The position numbers and the translations under genes were made by a program. Of a stretch of 64,000 nucleotides of DNA, positions 1 through 10,130 are shown in pieces (the stretch's first letter is position 1; every line of letters starts with the position of its first letter). The notes below the pieces were generated by a model. It searched no databases. It saw only the letters and a program-made list of their open reading frames with translations, and had not been told where the DNA came from. Location: NCBI GenBank assembly GCA_020060465.1, contig JAGVAD010000024.1:87355-151354 (forward strand), given 5' to 3'. Source of the DNA: Anaerolineales bacterium (lineage in GTDB: Bacteria; Chloroflexota; Anaerolineae; Anaerolineales; UBA4823).

Positions 1-242
1 ACATCCGGGTCAGCGTCGCTCAGCGCCTGTGTGAGAAGCGTTGGAACACGCGCATCGTCGAGCGCGCTGAGCGCTCGCGCCGCCCACCAGCGCGTTTCCG
101 CGTCTGGAGAAGCCAGCCAACCGGATAAAGTCTCCAATAAAGCTTTGCTTTGCAGCGAGGCCAGATGTTCCACCGCCGCCTCAGCCCGCGTTTCATCGCC
201 GCTGGTCAGTTCCGACAGCAGTTCCTCCAGGTTTTGCGCCAT
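1..242 (-). CDS. HEAT-repeat protein, N-terminal part (cut by window edge)
   Basis: The reverse strand reads an open frame from an ATG at 242 down to base 1, where the window cuts it. The first 80 residues are helical and rich in Leu, Ala and Glu. They carry the HEAT/PBS-lyase-like pattern of paired helices, seen in the stretch ETRWWAARALSALDDARVP. Such repeats are protein-binding scaffolds, and nothing in the visible part points to a catalytic activity. The fragment lies on the same strand as the two genes that follow it in the window, so it may be the last cistron of that group. Its function and full length cannot be judged from here. Confidence 0.6.
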   Translation of the reverse strand, partial: MAQNLEELLSELTSGDETRAEAAVEHLASLQSKALLETLSGWLASPDAETRWWAARALSALDDARVPTLLTQALSDADPD

Positions 243-284
243 AGCTGTAGATTAGCAGTGTCTAACGACGAAAACTAACGCGGC

Positions 285-503
285 TCAGGCATTGGGTGGC
301 GGGATGGGCAAGTCCTCCACCCGCGTCTGCGCCCACTTATCCCCTTCGTCAATCAACATAACCGGTATGTCATCCCGCACCGGATATTTTCTTCCACAAT
401 CCCGGCAGATGAACCAGGATTCTTTATAAAAGTCCAGCAGTCCCTCTTTTTCACGAACGCAAGCCGGACAGCGTAAGATTTCAAGCAAATCTTTGTTGAC
501 CAT
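285..503 (-). CDS. Trm112-like small zinc-ribbon protein
   Basis: This protein of about 72 residues has the Trm112/UPF0434 layout: LLEILRCPAC near the N-terminus, a second CxxC pair (FICRDCG), then the YPVRDDIPVML block typical of the family. The two Cys pairs should bind one zinc ion. In eukaryotes and archaea Trm112 activates methyltransferases; bacterial members are less well understood. I chose the ATG at 503 because AGGAG lies about 7 bases before it, whereas the upstream in-frame ATG at 518 has no such site. A related ribbon is fused to the methyltransferase at 56646-57542. Family assignment is firm; the role is inferred. Confidence 0.8.
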   Translation of the reverse strand: MVNKDLLEILRCPACVREKEGLLDFYKESWFICRDCGRKYPVRDDIPVMLIDEGDKWAQTRVEDLPIPPPNA

Positions 504-552
504 AGCTTCTCCTAGCATGAGAACAAATTGAAGTTTTGTAAGACGCGTTTGC

Positions 553-2430
553 TTATGGATTCACCCTGGGTTTGCGGCGATTCGGCAACTGTGTGCCGGG
601 GCCGTACTGATACACATCGGCCCATGGTAAATAGTGAGTAATAAACGTATCGGTAAAGAGCACCTGTCCATCGCGGTAAACTGTGCGCGTAACCGTCACA
701 TCGGCGCCTTCAGCGGCCCAATCCACCTGTACGATCTCGCCTTCAGCCAGTTCTGGATTTTCTTCATATACCGGATCAGGCGGTTCGACAATGTTCTGTG
801 GCCCGGTAGTTTCCCACTCCACACGGCGGCCATCGGAAGTCGAATAGAATTTCCATGTCAGGCTGCGCGAGTTGGGGCGGAAATAAGTTTCCATCAGTAA
901 CCAGTATGGTGTGTCGTTCGTGAATTTGAAATCCACCACCGGCACAAAAACCGTGGCGTCCAGGCCAGCCAGGCGATCATCCCAGCCGTTGGCGGTTTGC
1001 TCGTAGTATCCGACGCGGTAAGCGTGGGGGTAACGCTCGACAATGGGGAAACCGGCAAAGAAAGCGGCGCGGAACAAGGTGGTGCTGACCTGGCACACCC
1101 CGCCGCCCACGCCTTTGATCGTGCGCCCGCCATAGATGATCCAGGCTTCGGCGTAACCCGTGTCCAGGCTGACGTTTCCCATCACGCTGGCCATGGAGAA
1201 CACCGCGCCGGGCGGCACCAACAATCCGTGGAAGTTCGCCGCAGCCATTTCGATATTTTGCAGCCGCTCGGCGGATGAGCCGCGGAAATAGGTGGTGTAG
1301 GAGATGATTTGCTCGCGGATGCCAAGTTGTTCCCCCGTGGCCTCATTTCCGACTTCTGGTTGCGTGTACACCAGGGGAAGAGAGACCGTGCGTTGCCCGG
1401 CGGCGATTTGGGCGTTAATCGTTTTGATCGCCGTGTAAACGTCCAGATTACGGCCAACAACCGCGGGTTTGATTAATTCCAACTGGCGGGTATCATCGTT
1501 AAAGATAAAACGGGCGTTTTCCGGCTGACGGTTGATGCTGCCAGCCAGAGAATTCAGATAAGTGTACAAAGCCTCTTCATCCAGCGCGACCTGATACGTT
1601 GCGCCGTTCGAATCTTCTACCCGCTGAATAGTCAACATGGCGGCCAGTTGCTCGCGTGGCACCTCCCATGGGCCAGGGTCGCCGGCCGCAGTTTCTGGCA
1701 GGGTCAGGGTCAATGGGGCGCTGAGGATGCGGCGCGCCGCCTCCGCCTGCTGGCTGGCGTCCAAAATGGCCGGCGGGGTCTCTTGAACCACCAGGGGGAT
1801 GACCCCATCCGACAGGCTGCGCATCTGTTGTTCCAACGGAGCTAAGGTTGCGGCGATGTCAATCTGGACCCCAATTTGCCCAGGCACGGCGATCACTTCT
1901 AGACCGTTGACGCTGAGCGATGCATCGAGGGTTGGGCGGTTGATCTGCGCCGCAATTTGCGCCAAATAGTCGCGTGCCAGACGTTCGTCAAAGGTCAACG
2001 CCAGGGGCAAATTCTCCCCCGAATGCCAGGCGCCCAACCGCTGCGCCAGACGCTTGAATGGGTTGCCGCTGCGCCCCACCCGATAAGCTGCCTGGGCGTT
2101 GGCTTCGACATCCAGGCTCAGCCCCAATTCTTGCGGGCGAGCCGCCCAGATATGCTCTTGATACTGAAAGACGATTTTGCCAGTCTGGGGATAGGTGATT
2201 CTGGCTGCCAGCAAGACCGCGGCGTCTTTCTCCGTCAAGCCGCTGAGATCAATCCCTGCAACCGATATGCCAGGATAGATTTTGCTGGCGTAAGATAACC
2301 CGCTGCCTAGCAGAAGCGCCAGCGAAAATACGAGGAATAACGCCAAACCACCCACTACGGACGCAATCCATTGCAGCAAAAAGGTTGCGTCGGATGGGCG
2401 TCTGCGTTGCGTCACAGGATATACGGTCAT
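553..2430 (-). CDS. VanW family protein with peptidoglycan-binding-type repeats
   Basis: About 625 residues. A basic N-terminus (QRRRPSD) is followed by one hydrophobic segment around residues 18-46, which should anchor the protein with its bulk outside the cell. Two repeats of the putative peptidoglycan-binding type (PG_binding_4) follow. The C-terminal third is a VanW domain with the signature GGGVCQVSTTLFRAAF and the downstream ERYPHAYRV block. VanW proteins occur in glycopeptide-resistance clusters but are widespread in Gram-positive-type and Chloroflexota genomes without resistance, and their biochemical role is unknown. The frame is open further upstream, but those codons lack the family pattern and read through a repeat hairpin, so I prefer the ATG at 2430. 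Confidence 0.85.
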   Translation of the reverse strand: MTVYPVTQRRRPSDATFLLQWIASVVGGLALFLVFSLALLLGSGLSYASKIYPGISVAGIDLSGLTEKDAAVLLAARITYPQTGKIVFQYQEHIWAARPQELGLSLDVEANAQAAYRVGRSGNPFKRLAQRLGAWHSGENLPLALTFDERLARDYLAQIAAQINRPTLDASLSVNGLEVIAVPGQIGVQIDIAATLAPLEQQMRSLSDGVIPLVVQETPPAILDASQQAEAARRILSAPLTLTLPETAAGDPGPWEVPREQLAAMLTIQRVEDSNGATYQVALDEEALYTYLNSLAGSINRQPENARFIFNDDTRQLELIKPAVVGRNLDVYTAIKTINAQIAAGQRTVSLPLVYTQPEVGNEATGEQLGIREQIISYTTYFRGSSAERLQNIEMAAANFHGLLVPPGAVFSMASVMGNVSLDTGYAEAWIIYGGRTIKGVGGGVCQVSTTLFRAAFFAGFPIVERYPHAYRVGYYEQTANGWDDRLAGLDATVFVPVVDFKFTNDTPYWLLMETYFRPNSRSLTWKFYSTSDGRRVEWETTGPQNIVEPPDPVYEENPELAEGEIVQVDWAAEGADVTVTRTVYRDGQVLFTDTFITHYLPWADVYQYGPGTQLPNRRKPRVNP

Positions 2431-2488
2431 GGCGAGTATTGTACCAAAGATTAGCTGCCCAAAACTTATTGTTGACCTGCAGTGTATT

Positions 2489-2545
2489 TGGTCATGAACA
2501 CACCGCAGGTTTCTGATGAGGGCAACCTGCGGGAGGTTTTGCATC
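2489..2545. repeat. Intergenic hairpin repeat, CCGCAGG family, copy 1
   Basis: The arms CCGCAGGTT (2503-2511) and AACCTGCGG (2524-2532) form a 9-bp stem. The flanks TTTGGTCATGAAC and GGTTTTGCATC also occur around copies at 22898-22972 and 46260-46332. It sits in the divergent promoter region between the VanW gene and the macroglobulin gene. The shared flanks show this is a dispersed element and not merely a local terminator. Confidence 0.7.
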
Positions 2546-2575
2546 GTGAATATCAATAGGACAAAGCAGGTACGT

Positions 2576-2581
2576 TATAAT
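2576..2581 (+). promoter_or_regulatory. -10 box (TATAAT) for the macroglobulin gene
   Basis: A perfect TATAAT lies 60 bases before the chosen ATG at 2641. No good -35 hexamer is present at the usual distance, so this is a partial promoter call. Confidence 0.45.
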
Positions 2582-2640
2582 TCAACCCATAGACGGAACT
2601 ACCCACGGATTGGTTTCGTCCTGTGTGCAAAGGAGAAAAC

Positions 2641-5600
2641 ATGCATAGCTTCCCAGAGAAACCGCCAGCGCCTCGGTTTCAAACATTGGCGCGATGGGCG
2701 CCCTTGCTGTTGATCATCGTTGCAATGGCATGCGCCTTGCCTTTCGCCAGCAAGCCCACGCCGACCCGCTGGTCGCCTTCGCCGACGCCCAGCCTGCCAC
2801 CCACCGCAACTCCCACGCCACAGCCTCAACCGCCAGCGTTGGTGGAAATTGACCCCCCGGTTAACGCCGAATTGCCCCTGAACGGGCCAATTACCCTGTA
2901 TTTCAATCAGGACATGGATCGCGCCTCGGTGGAAGCCGCGTTGACCAGCCAGATGGGCGCCGGCCTGGCGTTTACCTGGGTGGACAACTCAACCGTGATT
3001 GTATATCTCAGCGCCCCGCTCCAGCCGGATACGCAGCTTAGCTTGATGGTCAGCGATAATGTACGCTCCGCGCAGGGCAAACCGCTCTTGCAACCCATCA
3101 GCCTGAATTATCGCACAGCCGGCTTTTTGGGGTTATCCTTAAATCTGCCGGAGAATGGCGCAGTGGATGTTGACCCGACGGCGGCAGTTGTGGCAGCGTT
3201 TAACCGCCCCATCGTGGCTTTGGGCGCAGATCCGGCTTCCTTGCCGCAGGCTTTCAGCCTGGAGCCGGCGGCGCAGGGCCGCGGCGAATGGCTGAACACC
3301 AGCACCTACGCCTTTTACCCCTCGCCCTCGCTGGAGGGCGGAAGACAATACACGGTGCGCCTCAACCCGGAGTTGAAGAGCGCCGACGGCGGGCCGTTGA
3401 AAGGCGAGACATCGTGGAGTTTCACCACCTCTCGCCCGCAGTTGCTTTCTCTGGAGCCGGTCAGCGAAATCCCCTGGCGGTTAGACGCCCAAGTTGTGCT
3501 GCATTTCAACCAGCCCATGGATACTGCCAGCGTCGAAAACAACTTCAGCCTGCTGGGACCAAACGGCGATGCCGTCCCCGGCAAAGCGAGCTGGAGCGAA
3601 GAAGATACAGTTTTCACTTTTACGCCCAACGCTTTGCTGACGCGCGGCGCAACTTATACTGTGACCCTGAATGGTCAGGCGCAGGGGCGCGGTGGAGCGC
3701 CTTTGGGTGAGACCTTCAACGCTTCGGTTATCACCGTCGCGCCGCTGCAGGTGGTGAACACCGAGCCAGGCGCAGGTGTTCCGCTGGATCCAGCCAACAA
3801 CCTGGGGCTGTATTTCAGCGCGCCCATACAAGAAAAAGAGGTGTTGCAACACATTTCTCTGGAACCCGCGGTATCCAACCTGGACTATTATTGGGATGAA
3901 TCGGTGTACGCATTGCACCTGCGCGGTGCTTTTGCTCCCAATACGACTTATACCCTGCGCGTTTCCGGTTTGATGGACGTGTGGGGCGGAGCAATGAGCC
4001 AGGATTTCGTGCATACGTTCACCACTTCGTCATTACGACCCAACATTAACCTGATCTCCGCCACCTCGACGATCTACCTGACGGCGCAAGACCGCAGTTT
4101 ACAGGTGCAAGCGGTGAACTTGCCCAGCGTTCCTCTTTCGTTGGGCGCGCTGCCGCTCAGGGATTTCCTCGCTCTGAACGGGCCGGGTGGCTACGAAATG
4201 CAGGATGATCTGCAACGCAGGGAACGCCAGAGCTGGGTGCAAGCGCTGGATAGTCCCTCCGATCGAATGCAGGTCGCGGAGCTTTACCTCTCGCCAGACC
4301 GCGCTCCTTTAAATCCGGGTTTATACTTCCTCAACTTCAATTTTTCACAGGCGGCAGATCCCTCTCTAAGAAACATCTACTCTGGGCCATTCCTGCTGGT
4401 GGTGAGCAACTTACAATTGACCTTCAAAGCCAGCGCCACGGATGCGTTGATTTGGGCGGTGGACTTGCGGAATAATTCGCCAGTGGCAAACGCTCCAGTG
4501 ATTTTGTACAATGAAAAAGGCGACATACTGGCGCAGGGTCAAACTGACTCTCAAGGCATTTACCAGGCGACCTATAATCCGCTGGAGAGCGTCTATCAAA
4601 CGGTTACAGCAGTGGTCGGGCAGCCGGGGGAAGACCTGTTCGGCCTGGCGCTCTCCTCCTGGACTGCTGGCATCGAACCGTGGGATTTTGGCCTGCGCGG
4701 CGGTGGAAACCCGCCCGGCTTGCGGGCTTACTTCTACACCGACCGCCCCATCTATCGCCCCGGGCAGACGGTCTATTTCCGCGCCATCCTGCGCAACGCC
4801 AGCAATGGGCGCTACACCCCGCCAGGGATCGCTCGTTTACCGGTGACGATCGGCGGCGACGATGGACGAACACTGGCCGAATTCGAACTGCCCGTCTCTG
4901 GCATGGGGACGGCGCACGGACAATTCGTCCTACCCGACGACGCCACGCCGGGATACTATTCACTTCACACCTCGCTCGATATGAACTCCTATCTGGGCTT
5001 TCAGGTCGCGAACTACCGCAAACCAGAGATCAACTTACAGGTCAGCTTTACTGAAGAACAGGTCCAGGCTGGCGATAAACTCAAAGCGACGGTTCAGGCG
5101 CGCTATTTCTACGACGCCCCAGCCAACAACCTGGAGGCGCATTGGGCGCTCTACCGGACGCGTGCGTTCTTTGATCTGCCTGGCTTCCGGGTTGGAAAAG
5201 AGGACACTTCCTGGTTAGATGCGTTCCGCTATCCGGAGTGGTTTACCAACCTGGGTGAGTTGGTGGACGAAGGCCAGGCAAGCACCGATGCGGAGGGTTT
5301 ATTCTCGCTGGAATTTCCCACCCAGCCAACCGACGAACGCTATCAATACTCGCTGGAAGTGACCCTTACTGACGAAAGCGGTTTGCCGGTGTCGGCGCGC
5401 AGCAACGCCCTGGTGAACCCCGATGCCTTCTATATTGGCATCCGACCAGACGCCTGGGTTGGTCGGGCTGGCGAACAGGCCGGTTTTGACATTCAGGTTG
5501 TGGACTGGCAACAGAATCCGACCGAGGCGAGCAGCCTGCGCGCCGAGTTTCAGAAGGTTGTGTGGCGGCGCATTGATCCGCCAGCCAGCGAGCCGTATGA

Positions 5601-8600
5601 ATCGCCCAAATTTGAGCCGCAATACACGCCGGCTGGCAGCACAGATTTCGCCGCCGATGCGCAAGGCAGAGCGCGGCTGGCGTTCACCCCCACAGAGCCT
5701 GGCACCTACCTGCTGGATGTATATCACCTGCAAGCGGCGCAGAGCAAAGGCGCGCGTTCACAGTTTTTGTTATGGGTGGGCGGCGCAGGTCAGGCAATCT
5801 GGCCGAACCTGCCCAATTCGCGCTTGCGCCTGGTTGCCGATCAAGCCAGTTATCAACCCGGCGACACGGCGCAGGTCTTCATTCCCAATCCTTTCGGGAA
5901 GACCGTGCCAGCCTTGCTGACCATTGAGCGCAGCGTGGTAATGAAACATGAGATCCTCTCTATCCCCGCCGAGGGTTACAACCTGAGCCTGCCGCTGCCC
6001 GCGGATTACGCGCCGAACGTATATCTCTCCGTGACGCTGCTCAGCGGCGATGAACCAGGCGCGCCGGACTTCCGCCAGGGTTACCTCAACATTCCGGTAG
6101 CGCCGCTTGAGCAGATTTTGCAAGTCCGGTTGGTCAGCGAACCGCAGCGCGCCGCGCCGGGCGACGCGGTGACTTTTGATTTACAGGTGACAGACTCTGC
6201 TGGCAATCCAGTGCAGGGAGAATTTTCATTGTCTGTGGTTGACCTGGCCGTGCTGGCTTTAGCGGAGCCAAATTCGCCAGACATTGTCAGCGCTTTTTAC
6301 GCCGAACAGCCCATCGGCGTGCGTACCAGCCTGGCGCTGGCGGCTTACAACCGACGGCAAATGAACCTGGCCGCCGGGATGGGCGGAGGCGGTGGAGCGG
6401 AGGCGCCGCAGGTGGCGCGCGAGAATTTCCCCGATACCGCCTACTGGAACGCCGAGATCATCACCGACGCGGATGGCCGGGCGCAAGTCCATTTAAACCT
6501 GCCGGATACTCTGACTACCTGGCAGGTGGAGACGCGCGGCGTGACGCAAGATACCCGCGTCGGTCAGGCGCGGACCCAGGTGATCGCCACCAAAGAACTT
6601 CTGATACGACCGGTGACGCCGCGCTTTTTCGTGGTGAACGACCACGCTCAAATTTCAGCCGTAGTGCAGAACAACACCGACCTGGCAATGCGGGTGGAAG
6701 TCTCATTGCAATCCAACGGTCTGCTTCTGGACGATGTAAGCCGTCAGACGCAGCAGGTGGATGTCCCCGCCCGCGGGCGCGCCCGACTGGAATGGTGGGG
6801 CGTGGTGCAGGATGTAGCCAGCGTTGACCTGATCTTCTCAGCACAGAGTGGTTCTTATCAGGATGCTGCCCGTCCAGCTCTGGGCGCTTTGCCGGTGCTG
6901 CGTTATATTGCCCCACAAACTTTCCGAACTTCGGGCGTGCTGGACGCTGCCGGAGAGTTGACCGAGTTGGTCAGCCTGCCGCGCTCTTTCGATGCGCAAA
7001 ACGGCGAATTGGATATTGAGCTTTCTCCATCGCTGGCGGCGGCGATGAGCAAGTCGCTGGATGCGCTGGAGACCCAACCCTACGAAAGCGCAGAGCAAAC
7101 ATTGTCCAGCTTTTTGCCCAATCTGGAAACTTACCGTACCTTGCAAACCTTTGGCATTGAGGATCCAGGGTTGAAGAGCCGTCTGGATCGCACACTTAAT
7201 CAGGGCTTGCTGCGCTTGCTGGCGCGCCAGAATTACGACGGCGGTTGGGGCTGGTGGAAAGGCGAAGAGAGCGACGCCTACGTCACTTCCTATGTACTTT
7301 TTGGCTTGCTGCGCACCCGCCAGGCGGGGATCACAGTCAGCCAGGATACAATCCAGCGCGCCATAGATTACCTGAAAGAAGCTAAGCCGCAAAGCTCTGA
7401 TGGTGGACAACCCTTACAACCCTGGCAATGGGATCGTTTGGCGTTCCAGGAATATGTCTTGAGCGAGGCCGACGCAGGAGACGCAGAGGCAATCGCCCAA
7501 TTGATTCAGGAGCGTGACCAGCTCAGCCCGTGGGCGCAGGCGCTCTTAGCCCTGGCGTTACAGCGCCAACAACCAGGCGCGAGTGAAGCGCAAACCATCC
7601 TGTCGGATTTGCAGTCTAATGCGGTGCGTTCTGCCACTGGCGCGTATTGGGAAATGCGTCAGGATGAGAGCGCTTTATTGGCCGCGGGCATGAACATGCA
7701 AACCAATCTATCTAACAGCGCCATTGTCTTGTTTGCTCTGGCGCAGCGCGACCCCGGCTCACCACTGGTTGCGGATGCAGTGCGCTATCTGATGGCAAAC
7801 CGCAGCGCCGACGGCGGCTGGGCGTCCACCTACTCCGCCGCCTGGACGTTGCTTGCCCTGAACGAGGTCATCCAGGGCACCGGCGAATTGGCGGGTAATT
7901 TTACTTTCGACGCTGCGTTGAACGGCAATGTGATCGCCCAGGGAAAAGCCGCCCAAGCGCAACAAATTACACCCGTGATTGCCCAGGCGCCGCTGAATCG
8001 GCTCTACCCGGATTATCCAAATCCGCTGACCATCCGGCGAGACGGAGGCGCGGGGCGTCTCTACTATGCGGTTGGATTACAGGTCAGCCGTCCAGTTGAA
8101 GAAGTTACGCCGCTGTCGCAAGGGATGAGCCTTGAGCGCTCCGTTTATCCATTCGGCGAGACCTGCGCCCCAGAGCCTTGCAAACCGATTCAATCCGCAA
8201 AAGCCGGACAAAAGGTCACTGTACGATTGACGCTCACTGCGCCGCACGATCTATACTATCTGGCAGTATCGGATTACATCCCTGCTGGCGCAGAGATTTT
8301 GGACACACGCCTGCAAACCAGTCAGCTTGGCCTGGATGCTGAACCAGAGCTGCAAACCATCTATGATCCGCGCCGGCCATATAGCCGAGGTTGGGGCTGG
8401 TGGCTATTCAATGCACCGCAAATCTACGACGATCACATTTCATGGACCATCCGTCATCTACCGGCGGGGACATACGAACTTACCTATACGCTGGTGCTGC
8501 TCCAGCCCGGCGAATATCGCGCCCTGCCCGCCCGCGCCTGGCAGCTCTACTTCCCAGAGGTGCAGGCCAACAGCGCCGGTTCGGTGTTCGAGATTCGCCC

Positions 8601-8604
8601 TTAA
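2641..8604 (+). CDS. Bacterial alpha-2-macroglobulin family lipoprotein lacking the thioester cysteine
   Basis: About 1987 residues. An N-terminal hydrophobic segment ends in VAMAC (Cys31, a weak lipobox) and a Thr/Pro-rich linker follows, so it is probably a surface lipoprotein. Next come three or so Big_5/SbsA-like Ig domains with the NQDMD/NQPMD motif, an MG2 domain with TDRPIYRPGQTV, the bait-region and MG7-type core (YWNAEIITDADG), and a terpenoid-cyclase-like helical domain (NYDGGWGWWKG). Macroglobulins trap attacking proteases and in bacteria protect the envelope. The usual thioester motif of Cys-x-Glu-Gln type is here YESAEQ at residues 1481-1486, with Ser1483 where Cys is expected, so covalent trapping is unlikely. 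The ATG at 2641 was chosen for the AGGAG before it. No PbpC-like partner is adjacent. Confidence 0.9.
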   Translation: MHSFPEKPPAPRFQTLARWAPLLLIIVAMACALPFASKPTPTRWSPSPTPSLPPTATPTPQPQPPALVEIDPPVNAELPLNGPITLYFNQDMDRASVEAALTSQMGAGLAFTWVDNSTVIVYLSAPLQPDTQLSLMVSDNVRSAQGKPLLQPISLNYRTAGFLGLSLNLPENGAVDVDPTAAVVAAFNRPIVALGADPASLPQAFSLEPAAQGRGEWLNTSTYAFYPSPSLEGGRQYTVRLNPELKSADGGPLKGETSWSFTTSRPQLLSLEPVSEIPWRLDAQVVLHFNQPMDTASVENNFSLLGPNGDAVPGKASWSEEDTVFTFTPNALLTRGATYTVTLNGQAQGRGGAPLGETFNASVITVAPLQVVNTEPGAGVPLDPANNLGLYFSAPIQEKEVLQHISLEPAVSNLDYYWDESVYALHLRGAFAPNTTYTLRVSGLMDVWGGAMSQDFVHTFTTSSLRPNINLISATSTIYLTAQDRSLQVQAVNLPSVPLSLGALPLRDFLALNGPGGYEMQDDLQRRERQSWVQALDSPSDRMQVAELYLSPDRAPLNPGLYFLNFNFSQAADPSLRNIYSGPFLLVVSNLQLTFKASATDALIWAVDLRNNSPVANAPVILYNEKGDILAQGQTDSQGIYQATYNPLESVYQTVTAVVGQPGEDLFGLALSSWTAGIEPWDFGLRGGGNPPGLRAYFYTDRPIYRPGQTVYFRAILRNASNGRYTPPGIARLPVTIGGDDGRTLAEFELPVSGMGTAHGQFVLPDDATPGYYSLHTSLDMNSYLGFQVANYRKPEINLQVSFTEEQVQAGDKLKATVQARYFYDAPANNLEAHWALYRTRAFFDLPGFRVGKEDTSWLDAFRYPEWFTNLGELVDEGQASTDAEGLFSLEFPTQPTDERYQYSLEVTLTDESGLPVSARSNALVNPDAFYIGIRPDAWVGRAGEQAGFDIQVVDWQQNPTEASSLRAEFQKVVWRRIDPPASEPYESPKFEPQYTPAGSTDFAADAQGRARLAFTPTEPGTYLLDVYHLQAAQSKGARSQFLLWVGGAGQAIWPNLPNSRLRLVADQASYQPGDTAQVFIPNPFGKTVPALLTIERSVVMKHEILSIPAEGYNLSLPLPADYAPNVYLSVTLLSGDEPGAPDFRQGYLNIPVAPLEQILQVRLVSEPQRAAPGDAVTFDLQVTDSAGNPVQGEFSLSVVDLAVLALAEPNSPDIVSAFYAEQPIGVRTSLALAAYNRRQMNLAAGMGGGGGAEAPQVARENFPDTAYWNAEIITDADGRAQVHLNLPDTLTTWQVETRGVTQDTRVGQARTQVIATKELLIRPVTPRFFVVNDHAQISAVVQNNTDLAMRVEVSLQSNGLLLDDVSRQTQQVDVPARGRARLEWWGVVQDVASVDLIFSAQSGSYQDAARPALGALPVLRYIAPQTFRTSGVLDAAGELTELVSLPRSFDAQNGELDIELSPSLAAAMSKSLDALETQPYESAEQTLSSFLPNLETYRTLQTFGIEDPGLKSRLDRTLNQGLLRLLARQNYDGGWGWWKGEESDAYVTSYVLFGLLRTRQAGITVSQDTIQRAIDYLKEAKPQSSDGGQPLQPWQWDRLAFQEYVLSEADAGDAEAIAQLIQERDQLSPWAQALLALALQRQQPGASEAQTILSDLQSNAVRSATGAYWEMRQDESALLAAGMNMQTNLSNSAIVLFALAQRDPGSPLVADAVRYLMANRSADGGWASTYSAAWTLLALNEVIQGTGELAGNFTFDAALNGNVIAQGKAAQAQQITPVIAQAPLNRLYPDYPNPLTIRRDGGAGRLYYAVGLQVSRPVEEVTPLSQGMSLERSVYPFGETCAPEPCKPIQSAKAGQKVTVRLTLTAPHDLYYLAVSDYIPAGAEILDTRLQTSQLGLDAEPELQTIYDPRRPYSRGWGWWLFNAPQIYDDHISWTIRHLPAGTYELTYTLVLLQPGEYRALPARAWQLYFPEVQANSAGSVFEIRP

Positions 8605-8691
8605 CAGTCAGTCAATGATGATGGCTCGATGCCCTGGCGTCTCTGCGTTAAATTGGCGGCTGAAGGTAAAAATCTGAGTGATATTTTGTGA

Positions 8692-8722
8692 CCCTCCCGC
8701 AGATTCCAAATCTGCGGGAGGG
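8692..8722. terminator. Bidirectional terminator between convergent genes
   Basis: A perfect 14-bp stem (arms 8692-8705 and 8709-8722) with a 3-base loop lies between the macroglobulin gene (plus) and the flavoenzyme gene (minus). A short TTT follows on the plus strand. The core CCCGCAG is shared with the dispersed hairpin family elsewhere in the window. Confidence 0.7.
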
Positions 8723-8745
8723 TTTGTAAATTGCCTCCGCGCGCC

Positions 8746-10086
8746 TCAGTCGGAGATACGGCGCTCGTATGCCCAATCTTCTAATTGTAGGTAGCCTCGC
8801 AGCGCATAGGCGACCACGCTGCGCAGGGGTTCGGGCGGCCACGGGATGACCCAATTTCTGACAAAAGGGCTATCCACCAGCTCGCTCTTTCGCTCCAGCA
8901 GCATATCGCGCAGCGTTTGGGCGTTGAGGTGGCTCATTGAAACGCCATGCCCAATACAACCCAGGCTGTACACGGCTCGTCGGTCGTCGCCGATGTAACC
9001 CATGGCTGGGGTCAGGTCAACCGTCACTGAAAAGGGGCCGCCCCAGCGATGCGTGATGCGCACCTCGCTCAAAGACGGGAATAAAAAGCGGATATGCTCC
9101 TCTAAATGGCGCCAGGCAGCCTCGTTTCGGTCGGCGTTCAAGTCGTTGGCAAAGCTCAGCCCCACCGGACCGCCGCCCATCACCAGGCGGTTATCGGGTG
9201 TCAGGCGGTAGTAATGGATGAGATTGCGCGCATCTTCGATGCCTTCACGACCCTGCCAACCGATGGGTTGAAGTTGTTCAGGGTTGAGCGGTTCGGTGGC
9301 TACCATATAGGTGAAAGCGGGGATCTGCTTGCGACGCAAGACAGGAAACAGGTGAGAGTAAGCATTTGTAGCGAAGACGAGTTTTTCGCTGCGTAAATTT
9401 CCGTTGGGTGTTTTTAGATGAAATTTAGGTCTGGTCGTGATTTCTAAAACCGGGGTGTTTTCATACACCTCCACGCCCAGGCGCAGAATCAGTTGACGTT
9501 CGGCGCGCGCCAGCCTGGCAGGGTTCACCAATACCAGCCGCGGTTCCCAAAGCGCGCCCAGGTAGCGCGGGGAATTGACGCGGGCGCGGACTTCTTCCTG
9601 GCTGATCCAGAAGATGTCATCAAAGCCGAAGGCATTCATCCTTTCTACATCGCGCTGGAGACGGCGGACATAGCCTTCAGTCGTCGCTGTGCGCAAGAAA
9701 CCAGGGCGGATGCGGTCGCAGTCTAGGTTTTCGCGCTGGATGAAAGCGTCCAATTCGTCCACGGCGCGCATCATATAGCGATGGGCGGCTTTGAATCTCT
9801 CTACACCCATCAGCGTTGGGGCGACGTCAAAACCCAACCCCACAACGGTCATGGCAAAAGAACCGTTGCGACCGCTGGCGCCGTAGCCGACGGTCATCGC
9901 TTCAAGCACCGCCACCCGTAAGGCAGGTTCAGCGCGCTTCAACTCATAAGCCGTCATCAGACCGGTAAACCCCCCGCCGATGACGGCTATATCCACCTCT
10001 CGCTCGCCCTGCAAAGATGGCATGGGCGCATAGTCGCCATAGGTGGCGAGCCACAAAGATAAAGGTGATTCTGGCAATGGTTTCAT
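8746..10086 (-). CDS. DAO-family FAD-dependent oxidoreductase
   Basis: 446 residues with the D-amino-acid-oxidase-like fold. The N-terminal FAD motif is [15 protein letters not shown], followed by the [10 protein letters not shown] segment seen in gamma-glutamylputrescine oxidase and glycine/sarcosine-oxidase-type members. Near the C-terminus [18 protein letters not shown] contacts FAD in related proteins. Such enzymes oxidise secondary or primary amines with oxygen or a quinone as acceptor; the substrate cannot be told from the sequence. A GGAGGG lies just before the ATG at 10086. The gene stands alone, with a MITE upstream and a shared terminator downstream. Confidence 0.82.
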   Translation of the reverse strand: MKPLPESPLSLWLATYGDYAPMPSLQGEREVDIAVIGGGFTGLMTAYELKRAEPALRVAVLEAMTVGYGASGRNGSFAMTVVGLGFDVAPTLMGVERFKAAHRYMMRAVDELDAFIQRENLDCDRIRPGFLRTATTEGYVRRLQRDVERMNAFGFDDIFWISQEEVRARVNSPRYLGALWEPRLVLVNPARLARAERQLILRLGVEVYENTPVLEITTRPKFHLKTPNGNLRSEKLVFATNAYSHLFPVLRRKQIPAFTYMVATEPLNPEQLQPIGWQGREGIEDARNLIHYYRLTPDNRLVMGGGPVGLSFANDLNADRNEAAWRHLEEHIRFLFPSLSEVRITHRWGGPFSVTVDLTPAMGYIGDDRRAVYSLGCIGHGVSMSHLNAQTLRDMLLERKSELVDSPFVRNWVIPWPPEPLRSVVAYALRGYLQLEDWAYERRISD

Positions 10087-10130
10087 GTTCCCTCCCGCAT
10101 AGTTATTATAAACTCCAAATTAAGCAATTT

